This document shows positions 1 through 8,591 of a stretch of DNA of 64,000 nucleotides, piece after piece. The stretch is from NCBI RefSeq assembly GCF_016925635.1, contig NZ_CP070490.1, forward strand, positions 4,904,001 to 4,968,000, read 5' to 3'. The DNA is from Lysinibacillus fusiformis. Lineage in GTDB: Bacteria > Bacillota > Bacilli > Bacillales_A > Planococcaceae. Position numbers and translations under genes: made by a program. The notes under the pieces were generated by a model. The model was not told the origin of the DNA. It saw nothing but the letters and a program-made list of their open reading frames with translations, and searched no databases. How positions within the stretch are numbered: the first letter of the stretch is position 1; every line of letters starts with the position of its first letter.

Positions 1-185
1 TTTAAATCTGAGCCCTTTACTTGTAGCGGTGCATCGACGGCAATTTTCTCGCCTGCCTTATCAATACGTATTTCATTCGAAAAGACAATTCCCGCCATAA
101 TGGAACGTTTTGCTTTTTCTCTTGTTTCACATAGCCCACGCTCTACAAGTAAAATATCTACTCGTTCTTTTGGTTGTTTTGTCAT
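1..185 (-). CDS. tlyA: TlyA/YqxC family rRNA methyltransferase, N-terminal part only
   Basis: The gene starts at 185 and runs off the left edge, so only about 61 residues are visible. They form an S4 RNA-binding domain (RVDILLVERGLCETREKAKR near residues 8-27), typical of the TlyA/hemolysin-A-like 2'-O-methyltransferases that act on rRNA. The methyltransferase domain lies outside the window. The ATG overlaps the dxs stop by one base (TAATG), which implies translational coupling, and dxs-tlyA (yqxC) is the B. subtilis order. Family assignment is firm from sequence plus synteny; the exact RNA target is not visible. Confidence 0.85.
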   Translation of the reverse strand, partial: MTKQPKERVDILLVERGLCETREKAKRSIMAGIVFSNEIRIDKAGEKIAVDAPLQVKGSDL

Positions 186-2086
186 TATTTATTCAAACCC
201 ACTTGCTGTTTTTGTTGAAGTAATACGTGCATACGTGCAACCGTATCCTCTGCTGTCATATGAATTTCTGCGAGTAGCTGATCTACGTTGCCATGCTCAA
301 TATATTGATCTGGGATGCCCATTCGATCAACAAGCGCATTTAAATAGCCGTGGTCATGAGCAAACTCTAATACACCACTACCAAAACCACCTTGTAAAAC
401 AGCTTCTTCAATTGTTAAAATTGGTTTTTGACTAGATAATATACGGTGTAGCATATCCTCATCCATCGGTTTGATAAAGCGAGCATTGACCACTTCAATA
501 TCGATACCTTGTTGCGCTAGCATTTCTGCAGCTGCCATTGCCATTGGAATCGTTGTACCAAATGTCAGAATCGATGCGTCTTTCCCCTCACGTAAAACTT
601 CCCAGCTACCAATCGGTAAAGCGACAAGCTCATCATCTAATGGCACACCAATCCCATTACCTCGTGGATAACGAAGTGCAATTGGACCACCATCATAATC
701 AATCGCTGTTTTTACCATATGTTGCCCTTCATTTTCATCCTTTGGCATCATGATGGCCATGTTTGGAATATGACGAAGGAAAGCAATATCAAATACACCT
801 TGATGTGTTTCTCCATCTGCTCCCACTAAACCAGCACGATCAATACCGATAAAGACATTTAAATTTGGGCGAGCAATATCATGTAATACTTGGTCATATG
901 CACGTTGCAGGAATGTAGAATAAATCGCTAAAAATGGTTTCATATTTTGCGTAGCTAATCCTGCAGCCATCGTTGCCGCATGTTGCTCAGCAATACCCAC
1001 GTCGAAGAAACGATTTGGGAAGTCCTGTTGAATACCTTGTAGCTTTGAACCTACAGGCATGGCAGGCGTAATCGTTACCACTCGCTCATTTTCATGGGCA
1101 ATTTTACGAACCGTCTCAGCAATTAAACTACTCCATGCTGGTCCAGTTGCCTCAGACTTTACAAAGGCACCATTTTCAATTTTATAAGGACCTGTTCCAT
1201 GCCAATTCCCAATTGTATCATCCTCGGCTGGTTTATAGCCTTTTCCTTTTTTCGTAATGACATGAACAAGGACTGGCCCTTTCACTTTTTTCGCGTGTGA
1301 TAAAGTCATTTCAAGCGCTTCAAAATCATGCCCATCAATCGGACCAAGATATTTAAAACCTAGCTCCTCAAAAAACACACCCGATACTACTAAATATTTC
1401 AAGCTGTCCTTCACGCGTTCTACAGTAGACGCAAGCTTTCCACCTAGTACTGGAATCTTATTAATAAGTGACTCGAGCTCTTCCTTGGCTTTTGAGTACT
1501 CCTTCGCTGTACGTAGACGACCTAAAACATTGTGTAACGCGCCAACATTCGGTGCAATCGACATTTCATTATCATTTAATATAACAATCATATTCGTTTT
1601 CGCATGGCCAATATGATTTAATGCCTCAAGTGCCATACCACCTGTTAAAGCGCCATCTCCAATAATAGGGATAACAAAGTTGTTTTCTTTTTTTATATCA
1701 CGTGCTGCTGCCATACCCATGGCTGCTGACAAGGAAGTCGAGCTATGACCTGTTTCCCACTCATCATGTTCACTCTCCACGCGCTTTGGAAACCCACAAA
1801 GCCCTTTGAACTGACGTAGTGTGTCAAATTGACTCGCACGACCTGTTAAAATTTTATGCACGTAAGCTTGGTGGCCAACATCCCACAAAAACTTATCTTT
1901 TGGACTGTCAAACATTTTATGCAGCATTATCGTTAACTCAACTACGCCTAAATTCGGCCCGATATGCCCACCTGTGACAGAACATTTTTCGATTAAGAAG
2001 GTACGAATTTCTTGGGCAAGCTGCTCAAGCTCCTTCTTATTTAAGTTTTTTAAAAAGGATGGACTAGTTATTTTATTTAAATCCAC
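185..2086 (-). CDS. dxs: 1-deoxy-D-xylulose-5-phosphate synthase
   Basis: This thiamine-diphosphate enzyme condenses pyruvate and glyceraldehyde-3-phosphate, the first step of the non-mevalonate isoprenoid pathway. Visible signatures are [15 protein letters not shown], the TPP-binding [16 protein letters not shown] stretch, the catalytic glutamate in [10 protein letters not shown], and [16 protein letters not shown] chose the GTG start at 2086 (633 aa, the B. subtilis length). It follows an AAAAGG ribosome-binding site and gives the expected [13 protein letters not shown] start; the frame is open to an ATG at 2119, which would add 11 atypical residues. It sits downstream of ispA, with about 160 bp between them. 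Confidence 0.95.
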   Translation of the reverse strand: MDLNKITSPSFLKNLNKKELEQLAQEIRTFLIEKCSVTGGHIGPNLGVVELTIMLHKMFDSPKDKFLWDVGHQAYVHKILTGRASQFDTLRQFKGLCGFPKRVESEHDEWETGHSSTSLSAAMGMAAARDIKKENNFVIPIIGDGALTGGMALEALNHIGHAKTNMIVILNDNEMSIAPNVGALHNVLGRLRTAKEYSKAKEELESLINKIPVLGGKLASTVERVKDSLKYLVVSGVFFEELGFKYLGPIDGHDFEALEMTLSHAKKVKGPVLVHVITKKGKGYKPAEDDTIGNWHGTGPYKIENGAFVKSEATGPAWSSLIAETVRKIAHENERVVTITPAMPVGSKLQGIQQDFPNRFFDVGIAEQHAATMAAGLATQNMKPFLAIYSTFLQRAYDQVLHDIARPNLNVFIGIDRAGLVGADGETHQGVFDIAFLRHIPNMAIMMPKDENEGQHMVKTAIDYDGGPIALRYPRGNGIGVPLDDELVALPIGSWEVLREGKDASILTFGTTIPMAMAAAEMLAQQGIDIEVVNARFIKPMDEDMLHRILSSQKPILTIEEAVLQGGFGSGVLEFAHDHGYLNALVDRMGIPDQYIEHGNVDQLLAEIHMTAEDTVARMHVLLQQKQQVGLNK

Positions 2087-2249
2087 CTTTCTCACACACC
2101 TTTTCAATAAAATATTCACTGCAATTGTGTTTCCACCATTATAGCAGTGTTATCAATATGCTAAAAGTACGAGCACTTCATTGTTTGCATATTGCAAACG
2201 TTCCCACCTATTCTAGCATATTCTTTTCCTTCAACGCCTTGATTTTCTC

Positions 2250-3131
2250 TTAGTTTTTACGATGTACAATATAAGCCGCAAAGTCACGTAATAGGCTGAC
2301 ATCTATTGGTAATTGATCGAGTGCGTTAATGGCATGTTGATAATGCTCAGCAAGCTTTTCTTTTGCTCCCTCTAGTGTTAACAGTGCTGGGTAGGTACTT
2401 TTATCACTAGCGACATCTTTCCCAGCTGTTTTTCCTAGTTCTTCTGTTGTTCCCTCAATATCTAAAATATCGTCTTGAATTTGGAAAGCTAAACCAATGT
2501 GATGCGCATACTCCTTCAATGTAGCACGGTCTTGTTCTGACACATCTGCAAGTACGGCTCCCGCTTCAATACTAAAGCGCAATAAAGCACCTGTTTTATT
2601 GACATGGACTTGTTCCAATTCAGCTAAATTAAGCTGACGTTGTTCCCCTTCCATATCTAGTACTTGACCACCAACCATGCCTTCTGCACCAGCTGCAACG
2701 CTTAGCAATTGGACAAGTTCAATACGCTTTTCAGCAGAGATTTCCATACGTGCTAAAATACCAAATGCCAGTGTGTTTAACGCATCACCAGCAAGCGTAG
2801 CCAGCGCTTCTCCATAAACTTTGTGATTTGTTGGCTTACCTCTTCTGAAATCATCATTATCCATGCTTGGTAGATCATCATGGATTAAAGAATACGTATG
2901 AATAATTTCAATCACTGAACCGACAATCAAACCGTCCTGTAGATTTTCACGGTAAAGCTCCAGTACTGCTAACACAAAAAGTGGACGAATTCGTTTACCG
3001 CCTGCCTTTAATGAATACAGCATGGATTCCTTTAAATCTGCTGGTGCATCAATTTGTTCAACAAGTGCAAACATGGTCTCTTCAATTTGTGGTGTATTGC
3101 TTTCGATAAAGTACTTTAATGGCTCATTCAT
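2250..3131 (-). CDS. ispA: Farnesyl diphosphate synthase (polyprenyl synthetase family)
   Basis: 293 aa, the usual length. It adds isopentenyl diphosphate to DMAPP/GPP to make farnesyl diphosphate, feeding undecaprenyl and quinone side-chain synthesis. It carries the first Asp-rich motif DDLPSMDNDD, the second QIQDDILDIEG, and the GGKRIRP substrate-binding loop. The start lies 3 bp after the xseB stop, so xseA-xseB-ispA is one transcription unit as in B. subtilis. ComQ, the ComX-modifying enzyme, is a distant relative, but here both motifs and the operon position support the housekeeping enzyme. Confidence 0.94.
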   Translation of the reverse strand: MNEPLKYFIESNTPQIEETMFALVEQIDAPADLKESMLYSLKAGGKRIRPLFVLAVLELYRENLQDGLIVGSVIEIIHTYSLIHDDLPSMDNDDFRRGKPTNHKVYGEALATLAGDALNTLAFGILARMEISAEKRIELVQLLSVAAGAEGMVGGQVLDMEGEQRQLNLAELEQVHVNKTGALLRFSIEAGAVLADVSEQDRATLKEYAHHIGLAFQIQDDILDIEGTTEELGKTAGKDVASDKSTYPALLTLEGAKEKLAEHYQHAINALDQLPIDVSLLRDFAAYIVHRKN

Positions 3132-3134
3132 TTC

Positions 3135-3368
3135 CTAATTCTCTCCCTTTAGTGGATCAAATGCTGTTGTTTCACCAGTCTCTTGGACAATTGATACAAG
3201 CTGCTCCTCAGCATGTTGCAGCTTACTATGGCAAAACTTTGATAGCTCCATTCCTTGCTTGTATAAATCAATCGCATTTTCCAATGGCACATCACCTTGT
3301 TCTAATTGGCGAACGATTTCTTCTAGTGCCGTCATGGCTTCTGCAAATGTTTGTTGTTTTTCTGTCAC
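3135..3368 (-). CDS. xseB: Exodeoxyribonuclease VII small subunit
   Basis: 77 aa, normal for the family. The small subunit forms helical hairpins that bind the coiled-coil arms of XseA in exonuclease VII, which degrades single-stranded DNA to oligonucleotides. The conserved core is FAEAMTALEEIVRQLEQGDV followed by PLENAIDLYKQGMEL. The start overlaps the xseA stop by 4 bp, consistent with translational coupling for correct stoichiometry. Confidence 0.93.
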   Translation of the reverse strand: MTEKQQTFAEAMTALEEIVRQLEQGDVPLENAIDLYKQGMELSKFCHSKLQHAEEQLVSIVQETGETTAFDPLKGEN

Positions 3369-4723
3369 AACAATTCCCCCTCATTCTTTGGCAAGATATT
3401 CGTCACTTCTGCCACAACCTTTCCATCATGGAAGGTCAGTGTCAGTTGATCCTGCTTTTGCACCTCAGTGGATGATTTGATCATTTGCTGCTCTTTATAT
3501 GCTACTGTAAAGCCTCTTGTTAGAATAGACAGTGGATTTAAAGCTTCTAATGTTCTAACGGTTGACTCAAATTTTTGTTGTTGCTTCGCCACATAATACG
3601 CTGTAACACGTGATAATTGTTGGACACGCGCTTCAAGCTCTCTCTGATGAAAAGCAAGTGCCTTTTTGGGTGAATGTTGCTCCACCGTACTATGTAATTG
3701 TTGAAGTTGGGCGGCTTTTTTCATCAAGCTCACTTGCATCGCTGTCTGCAATCCGGACTCAAGCTGTGCCAATCTTTCCGTAAAAGGTCGATAAAGTCTT
3801 TCTGGCATTGATAACGGATAAGACTGCTGGAGCTTATTTAGACGTTGTCGCTCAGCCATAAGTTGCGACCTAACCATTTGATGAAGCTGTGATTTTTGCG
3901 TCAGCACACGTTGGTAGAGCTCCGCTTGATCTGGCACAGCCATCTCAGCAGCTGCCGTTGGTGTCGGTGCACGTAAATCTGCTACATAATCGGCAATCGT
4001 CGTGTCTGTTTCGTGACCAACTGCACTTATAATGGGGATTCGGCTTTCAAAAATAGCTCGTGCCACGATTTCTTCATTAAATGCCCATAAGTCCTCGATT
4101 GAGCCGCCCCCTCGCCCGACAATCAACACGTCACAGCTCGCCTCTTGATTAGCACGTTGAATATTTTGCACAATATTCGGTGCTGCCTGAGCTCCTTGCA
4201 CAAGTGTTGGATAAATCAAAATTTCCGCAAGTGGGTAACGCCTCTTTAAGGTTGTACAAATATCCCGGATAGCTGCACCAGTAGTTGAAGTGAGCACACC
4301 AATTTTTTCAGGAAACTTTGGAATCGGCTGTTTCCACTCTGGTTTAAAAAGCCCTTCTTTTTGTAATTGCTCTTTTAATTGATTGAAGGCAACAAATAAG
4401 CTACCAATGCCATCTGGTTGCATTTCCTGTACATAGAGCTGATAAGTTCCATAGCCTTCGTAAACGTTTACATCACCACGGATAAATACTTGCATACCTT
4501 CCTTCGGCTCAAATGCTAATTTGGTAGCCGCTGTTTTAAACATCGTAGCAGCTATTCGGGCACCATCGTCTTTTAAGGTAAAATAAATATGACCGGATTG
4601 ATGAATTTTCACATTCGATAATTCGCCTTTTACATAGACTTCACGCAAATGTGGATCTGCATCGAATTTTCGTTTAATATATTTTGTTAACGCTTTTACT
4701 GTTAAATAAGAAGCAGAGGACAT
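3365..4723 (-). CDS. xseA: Exodeoxyribonuclease VII large subunit
   Basis: 452 aa, close to B. subtilis YqiB. The N-terminal OB-fold (about residues 1-105, with YLTVKALTKYIKRKF and HIYFTLKDDGA) binds single-stranded DNA. The central catalytic domain has GRGGGSIEDLWAFNEE and AVGHETDTTIADYVAD. The C-terminal half is a long coiled coil that recruits XseB. The start has an AAAGGAG ribosome-binding site. In B. subtilis folD lies directly upstream; here uppP and a terminator separate them, so this unit probably has its own promoter in the 230-bp gap upstream, though I could not assign one. Confidence 0.94.
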   Translation of the reverse strand: MSSASYLTVKALTKYIKRKFDADPHLREVYVKGELSNVKIHQSGHIYFTLKDDGARIAATMFKTAATKLAFEPKEGMQVFIRGDVNVYEGYGTYQLYVQEMQPDGIGSLFVAFNQLKEQLQKEGLFKPEWKQPIPKFPEKIGVLTSTTGAAIRDICTTLKRRYPLAEILIYPTLVQGAQAAPNIVQNIQRANQEASCDVLIVGRGGGSIEDLWAFNEEIVARAIFESRIPIISAVGHETDTTIADYVADLRAPTPTAAAEMAVPDQAELYQRVLTQKSQLHQMVRSQLMAERQRLNKLQQSYPLSMPERLYRPFTERLAQLESGLQTAMQVSLMKKAAQLQQLHSTVEQHSPKKALAFHQRELEARVQQLSRVTAYYVAKQQQKFESTVRTLEALNPLSILTRGFTVAYKEQQMIKSSTEVQKQDQLTLTFHDGKVVAEVTNILPKNEGELL

Positions 4724-4915
4724 GTTTTCGGCTCCTTTACTAAAATCAAGTTTTTCACAAAACTACACCTATCATAACATTTTTTACAGTCGTTGACGTG
4801 CCAAAATGCAGTTTCGCTAGAAAAAATGACTGTCTTTCTTCTATCGAAAAACAACTATAACACATTCCTACACGTTCTCACTATTAGAAACCGTCTATTA
4901 TGACAAATAACAAAC

Positions 4916-4947
4916 AAAGCCCCATAACTTCATACGTTATGAGACTT
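4916..4947 (-). terminator. Rho-independent terminator after uppP
   Basis: An inverted repeat (CATAAC / GTTATG, extended by AAAG / CTTT) lies a few bases past the uppP stop and ends in a T-rich stretch on the minus strand. It separates uppP from the xseA-xseB-ispA-dxs unit. Confidence 0.7.
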
Positions 4948-4953
4948 TATATT

Positions 4954-5769
4954 TTAATAGAATAGTAATAAAAGAGTTCCTACAATAAAACAATAATACG
5001 TAAAATAGCTAAGTTTGCCACTTTTCATAATGCCCATAAACCAACGCATCGCAAAATAAGTCATAATAAGTGTCGCCAAGAAAGTGGCGGCGTAGGGAAG
5101 TGCTAAGGCACCTTTATTCGGCTCGTCTAAAAAATCTGTAATACCGAGGACTACCCCACCCAAACTCACAGGAATATAAAGCATAAAAGAAAAACGTAAG
5201 GCTGTATCCTGCTTCATCCCTACTGCTATGGCTGAAATAATCGTAGCTCCTGAACGGCTAATGCCTGGCGTTAAAGCGACTGCTTGCCCTAATCCTACAA
5301 TGATAGCATCTTTTGCACGTAAATCTGCATCTTTCTTCTTGCCACGCATATTACGTATTAGCCACAATGCGGTCCCTGTCACAAATAGCATAAGCGCAAT
5401 CGTCGTCATACTTACATTATCCGCAATAACGTCACTTAATAACACCCCTAAAACGCCAGCAGGGATTGAACCAATTATAATATAGAGAGCAAAGCGAAAA
5501 TCCGCATTATAACGCTTTTCTCCCGTTTTCAAGTAAAGAAAAAAATGGCTGATCAGACGAACAATATCCTCACGATAAATATACATAATAGCGAGTAACG
5601 AAGCTGTATTTGTTAAGATGGCAAAAGTAAAGCCTTGTTCACCTAGCCCCAGTATTTCGCTGGCAATCATCACATGCCCACTCGACGATACAGGAATTGG
5701 CTCTGTAAAGCCTTGGACAAGTCCAATAATGATATGCTTAACAATTAACATAATATCAATATTTTCCAT
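4954..5769 (-). CDS. uppP: Undecaprenyl-diphosphatase (BacA/UppP type)
   Basis: 271 aa integral membrane protein with about eight hydrophobic segments. It dephosphorylates undecaprenyl diphosphate to recycle the lipid carrier of cell-wall synthesis; family members also give bacitracin resistance. Both signature motifs are present: QGFTEPIPVSSSGH (the Q/E-xxx-E and Ser/His loop) near residues 19-32 and TPGISRSGATI near the middle. The ribosome-binding site is AGAAGGAGG. It is monocistronic here, with terminators on both sides. Its place between folD and xseA differs from B. subtilis. Confidence 0.92.
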   Translation of the reverse strand: MENIDIMLIVKHIIIGLVQGFTEPIPVSSSGHVMIASEILGLGEQGFTFAILTNTASLLAIMYIYREDIVRLISHFFLYLKTGEKRYNADFRFALYIIIGSIPAGVLGVLLSDVIADNVSMTTIALMLFVTGTALWLIRNMRGKKKDADLRAKDAIIVGLGQAVALTPGISRSGATIISAIAVGMKQDTALRFSFMLYIPVSLGGVVLGITDFLDEPNKGALALPYAATFLATLIMTYFAMRWFMGIMKSGKLSYFTYYCFIVGTLLLLFY

Positions 5770-5848
5770 AAAAACCTCCTTCTAAGTATGTATGTCCCAA
5801 ACGTTACATTAGACGTCCAAATAGCAGAAAAGTTCTGATTTTACGCAA

Positions 5849-5891
5849 CAAAAAAAGTCATCTCACAGCAATGTTGAGATGACTTTTTTTC
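5849..5891 (-). terminator. Rho-independent terminator after folD
   Basis: A strong hairpin (AAGTCATCTCA / TGAGATGACTT) flanked by A and T runs on both sides lies about 10 bp past the folD stop. It ends the nusB-folD unit and could work in both directions. Confidence 0.85.
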
Positions 5892-5900
5892 AAAGGATTT

Positions 5901-6755
5901 TTATTTTGCAAGCGTATTTTCAGCTGCTTGCACTGTGTTGAATAGTAACATTGTGATGGTCATTGGACCTACGCCACCTGGTACAGGCGTAATATGAGAC
6001 GCAATTCCATCCACTTCTGCAAAGTTTACGTCGCCGCATAATTTATTGTTGTCATCGCGATTAATCCCTACATCAATGACAACAGCCCCTTCTTTCACAT
6101 GCTCTTTCGTAATAAAGTTTGCACGTCCAACAGCGGCAATTAAAATATCCGCTTGTTTTGTAAATGAAGGTAAATCTGGCGTTTTAGAGTGTGTATAGGT
6201 AACCGTTGCATCTTTTTGTAAAAGTAGTTGTCCCATTGGTTTACCAACGATATGACTACGACCTACAATCACAGCATGTTTTCCAGCGATTTCAATTCCT
6301 GAATACTCAAGAAGCTTCATCACGCCAAACGGTGTACAAGGTAAAAATGTTTCTTGGCCAAGCATCATTTTCCCAACACTTACAGGTGAGAATCCATCGA
6401 CATCCTTCTCGACTGCAATCGTTGCAATGACTGTATCCTCATCAATATGTTTTGGGAGTGGTAATTGAACTAAAATACCATGAATATCCTCACGTTGATT
6501 TAAAAGCTCAATTTGTGCTAGTAATTCCTCTTGCGTTGTTTCTTCTGGTAATTTAATGAGTTCTGAAAACATACCAATTGCTTCACAAGATTTCTGTTTA
6601 TTTCTCACATATGTAGCTGATGCTTGGTTGTCTCCAACTAACACAACCGCTAAACCAGGTGTTAACCCTCGCTCTTTTAAACGAATGACACGCTCTGCTA
6701 CAGCATTACGAATTTCTTGACCAATCTCTTTACCATTAATAATTGCACTTGACAT
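5901..6755 (-). CDS. folD: Methylenetetrahydrofolate dehydrogenase / cyclohydrolase
   Basis: 284 aa, the normal length. This bifunctional enzyme interconverts 5,10-methylene-THF and 10-formyl-THF, supplying one-carbon units; it uses the methylene-THF made by the glycine cleavage system encoded at 53-57 kb. Visible are the catalytic [13 protein letters not shown] lysine region, the dinucleotide-binding [17 protein letters not shown], and the C-terminal [11 protein letters not shown]. It follows nusB by about 30 bp and shares its operon. Confidence 0.96.
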   Translation of the reverse strand: MSSAIINGKEIGQEIRNAVAERVIRLKERGLTPGLAVVLVGDNQASATYVRNKQKSCEAIGMFSELIKLPEETTQEELLAQIELLNQREDIHGILVQLPLPKHIDEDTVIATIAVEKDVDGFSPVSVGKMMLGQETFLPCTPFGVMKLLEYSGIEIAGKHAVIVGRSHIVGKPMGQLLLQKDATVTYTHSKTPDLPSFTKQADILIAAVGRANFITKEHVKEGAVVIDVGINRDDNNKLCGDVNFAEVDGIASHITPVPGGVGPMTITMLLFNTVQAAENTLAK

Positions 6756-6786
6756 AAACCTTCGTTACTCCTTCCAATTCAACACA

Positions 6787-7170
6787 TTATTCTTGTTCTG
6801 TAAATTTAGAAAGTACACCATTGACGAATTTAGATGAACTATCATCGCCAAATGTTTTACATAACTCGATTGCTTCGTTTAGTACTACTCTTTTTGGTGT
6901 TTCTGGCATGTATAACAATTCATATACAGCTAGGCGTAAAACCGTTCTTTCAATTTTGGGTAGACGGGCAAGTGACCACTTTTCAAGATGCTGTTCTAAT
7001 GTAGCATCGATTTCCTCCAAATGTTCAGCTGTTCCATTCACGATCTTTTCATAGAAGGCATTGGTAGGTTGACCCTTAATATGGCCCATTGCTTCTTCAA
7101 CTGTTAGATCCGTATTGTCTAGCTGAAACAAAACTTGCAACGCTTTTTCGCGTGCTTCATGTCGTTTCAT
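6787..7170 (-). CDS. nusB: Transcription antitermination factor NusB
   Basis: 127 aa all-helical RNA-binding protein. It pairs with S10 (NusE) at boxA of rRNA leaders to prevent premature termination. MKRHEAREKALQVLFQLD at the N terminus and LPKIERTVLRLAVYELLYM in the middle are family hallmarks, followed by VVLNEAIELCKTFG. In B. subtilis yqhY directly precedes nusB; here a divergent bmrR/bmr block of about 2.6 kb separates them. Confidence 0.95.
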   Translation of the reverse strand: MKRHEAREKALQVLFQLDNTDLTVEEAMGHIKGQPTNAFYEKIVNGTAEHLEEIDATLEQHLEKWSLARLPKIERTVLRLAVYELLYMPETPKRVVLNEAIELCKTFGDDSSSKFVNGVLSKFTEQE

Positions 7171-7385
7171 GTAAAGCTCTCCTTCTTAAGTGGCATTAAG
7201 GTTTATAATAGCATAAAATCACACGAGAAACACGATTTCAAGCAAGTTTTCAATAATCTGAAACCTTTTTCAAGGAACTTTTTGCTTAAGCTCACTTCTT
7301 ATCGAATAGTGATATTCAAAAATGATTGTTTCCTGTTCATAATGGTATAATAAAGAAAATGAAAAGATCTTTAGAGGTGTTCACA

Positions 7386-7552
7386 ATGCAATATGAAGCT
7401 ACATGCCCTAGCAGTAAAAAACATTTAAATTGGTTGAAGGTGAAGAACAATATAAACAAATAAAGAAACATAAATCTCACCTATTTTACTGCGAGGATTG
7501 CAAGCATAAAATTCGTTTTGATGCCATTCGAAACTTCTTTAGCTATTACTAG
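7386..7552 (+). pseudogene. Small zinc-ribbon-like protein, apparent single-base frameshift
   Basis: An ATG at 7386 opens MQYEATCPSSKKHLNW, then the frame closes after nine more codons. Shifting one frame at about 7433 restores EGEEQYKQIKKHKSHLFYCEDC and KHKIRFDAIRNFFSYY to a stop at 7552. Restoring one T (TGG TTT GAA) would give a 55-56 aa protein with two Cys motifs (CP and CEDC). It lies 12 bp before bmrR on the same strand. It could be a real decayed gene or a base-call error; the function is unknown. Confidence 0.5.
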
Positions 7553-7564
7553 TGGAGGCCATTT

Positions 7565-8467
7565 ATGAAGGAACATTATTATACGATAGGTGAGGTTGCC
7601 AAACTTTCAAACTTATCGGTTCAGACATTACGTTATTATGATCAAATTGATTTATTTAAGCCTGCTTATATCGATACCTACACCAATTATCGGTATTATA
7701 AAGGCAATCAGCTATTCTATTTAGATATTATAAAGTCTCTTAAATATATCGGCGTTTCACTGGATGATATAAAAAAAGCACTTAGACTAACCTCTGAAGA
7801 ATTGCTTGATTTTTTAGCTCAGCAGGAACTACGCATCAATGAAAAAATTTTACGTTTAAACGAAGCAAAAAATACTTTACTGAAAACTAAAAAGCAATTA
7901 CAAGAGCAAATTGATATTCCAGTCTTCGGTGAGGTCTATGTGCAGATAGAAGAGGCCATGCCCGTTCTTCAAGTAACCACTACTGAATTAACACCAACAT
8001 CAAGCACCAGTACATACTATGCCACTTTAATTAAAATTATAGAAAAGGAAGGCAGTGTCTTAAACAGTCGTTATGGCTGTACTTATCCACTAGAGCCTTA
8101 TAAAGATGTCAATGATATTATTTATGATGCTATTTTCACTCCCCTATTAACGGAGCGCACATTTTCGAAGCTCTCACCAAACATACAACAAACCATTATC
8201 CCTGATGGTAAATATGTATGCATTGCCTTTATTTATGATCCTGATACTTATTTTTCATTCTATGAAAAATTGAGAAATCATGTATTGGCTCAGCAGGAAC
8301 TATTTGAGTCGCAGGTGTATGAGCTATATATGCCAGCAACGCTCACTATGGAGCAAGAAAAGAAATTTATAGTAGAATTAAAGATTAGGCAAAAACAAGA
8401 GACACAAAATTCCTCCGAAAAAGTAACTGTGCACTCGTATAACTCTCTACAAGAATTCCCAAACTAA
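7565..8467 (+). CDS. bmrR: BmrR-like MerR family activator of multidrug efflux
   Basis: 300 aa. The N-terminal winged helix-turn-helix (YTIGEVAKLSNLSVQTLRYY near residues 6-25) is of MerR type, followed by a coiled-coil dimerisation helix and a C-terminal drug-binding GyrI-like domain (GKYVCIAFIYDP). The whole chain aligns with B. subtilis BmrR (MKE.YY.IGEV.KL, DLFKP, SLKYIG). Such proteins bind lipophilic cations and untwist a promoter with an over-long spacer. The gene precedes bmr, the reverse of the B. subtilis order. The start has a TGGAGG ribosome-binding site. Confidence 0.9.
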   Translation: MKEHYYTIGEVAKLSNLSVQTLRYYDQIDLFKPAYIDTYTNYRYYKGNQLFYLDIIKSLKYIGVSLDDIKKALRLTSEELLDFLAQQELRINEKILRLNEAKNTLLKTKKQLQEQIDIPVFGEVYVQIEEAMPVLQVTTTELTPTSSTSTYYATLIKIIEKEGSVLNSRYGCTYPLEPYKDVNDIIYDAIFTPLLTERTFSKLSPNIQQTIIPDGKYVCIAFIYDPDTYFSFYEKLRNHVLAQQELFESQVYELYMPATLTMEQEKKFIVELKIRQKQETQNSSEKVTVHSYNSLQEFPN

Positions 8468-8497
8468 TAAAAACTTTAAAAAATAAAAACAAATCTT

Positions 8498-8528
8498 TTG
8501 ACCCTATAGTTACTATAGGGTTTATCGT
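8498..8528 (+). promoter_or_regulatory. MerR-type promoter/operator for bmr (19-bp spacer)
   Basis: A -35 element TTGACC at 8498-8503 is followed by exactly 19 bp and a -10 element TATCGT at 8523-8528. The spacer holds a perfect dyad, ACCCTATAG (8501-8509) and CTATAGGGT (8513-8521). An over-long 19-bp spacer centred on a palindrome is the known architecture of MerR-family targets. It lies between bmrR and bmr and should be the BmrR binding site. Confidence 0.8.
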
Positions 8529-8591
8529 ATTACATGGAAATATTCTAGTAGATTGAAAACATGTATCGCGAACAATTAGAAGGAGAAGTTT

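Noticed and set aside
2250..3131. ispA acting as the missing comQ
   Set aside because: It carries both complete Asp-rich motifs and lies in the conserved xseA-xseB-ispA-dxs context, so it is the housekeeping farnesyl diphosphate synthase.
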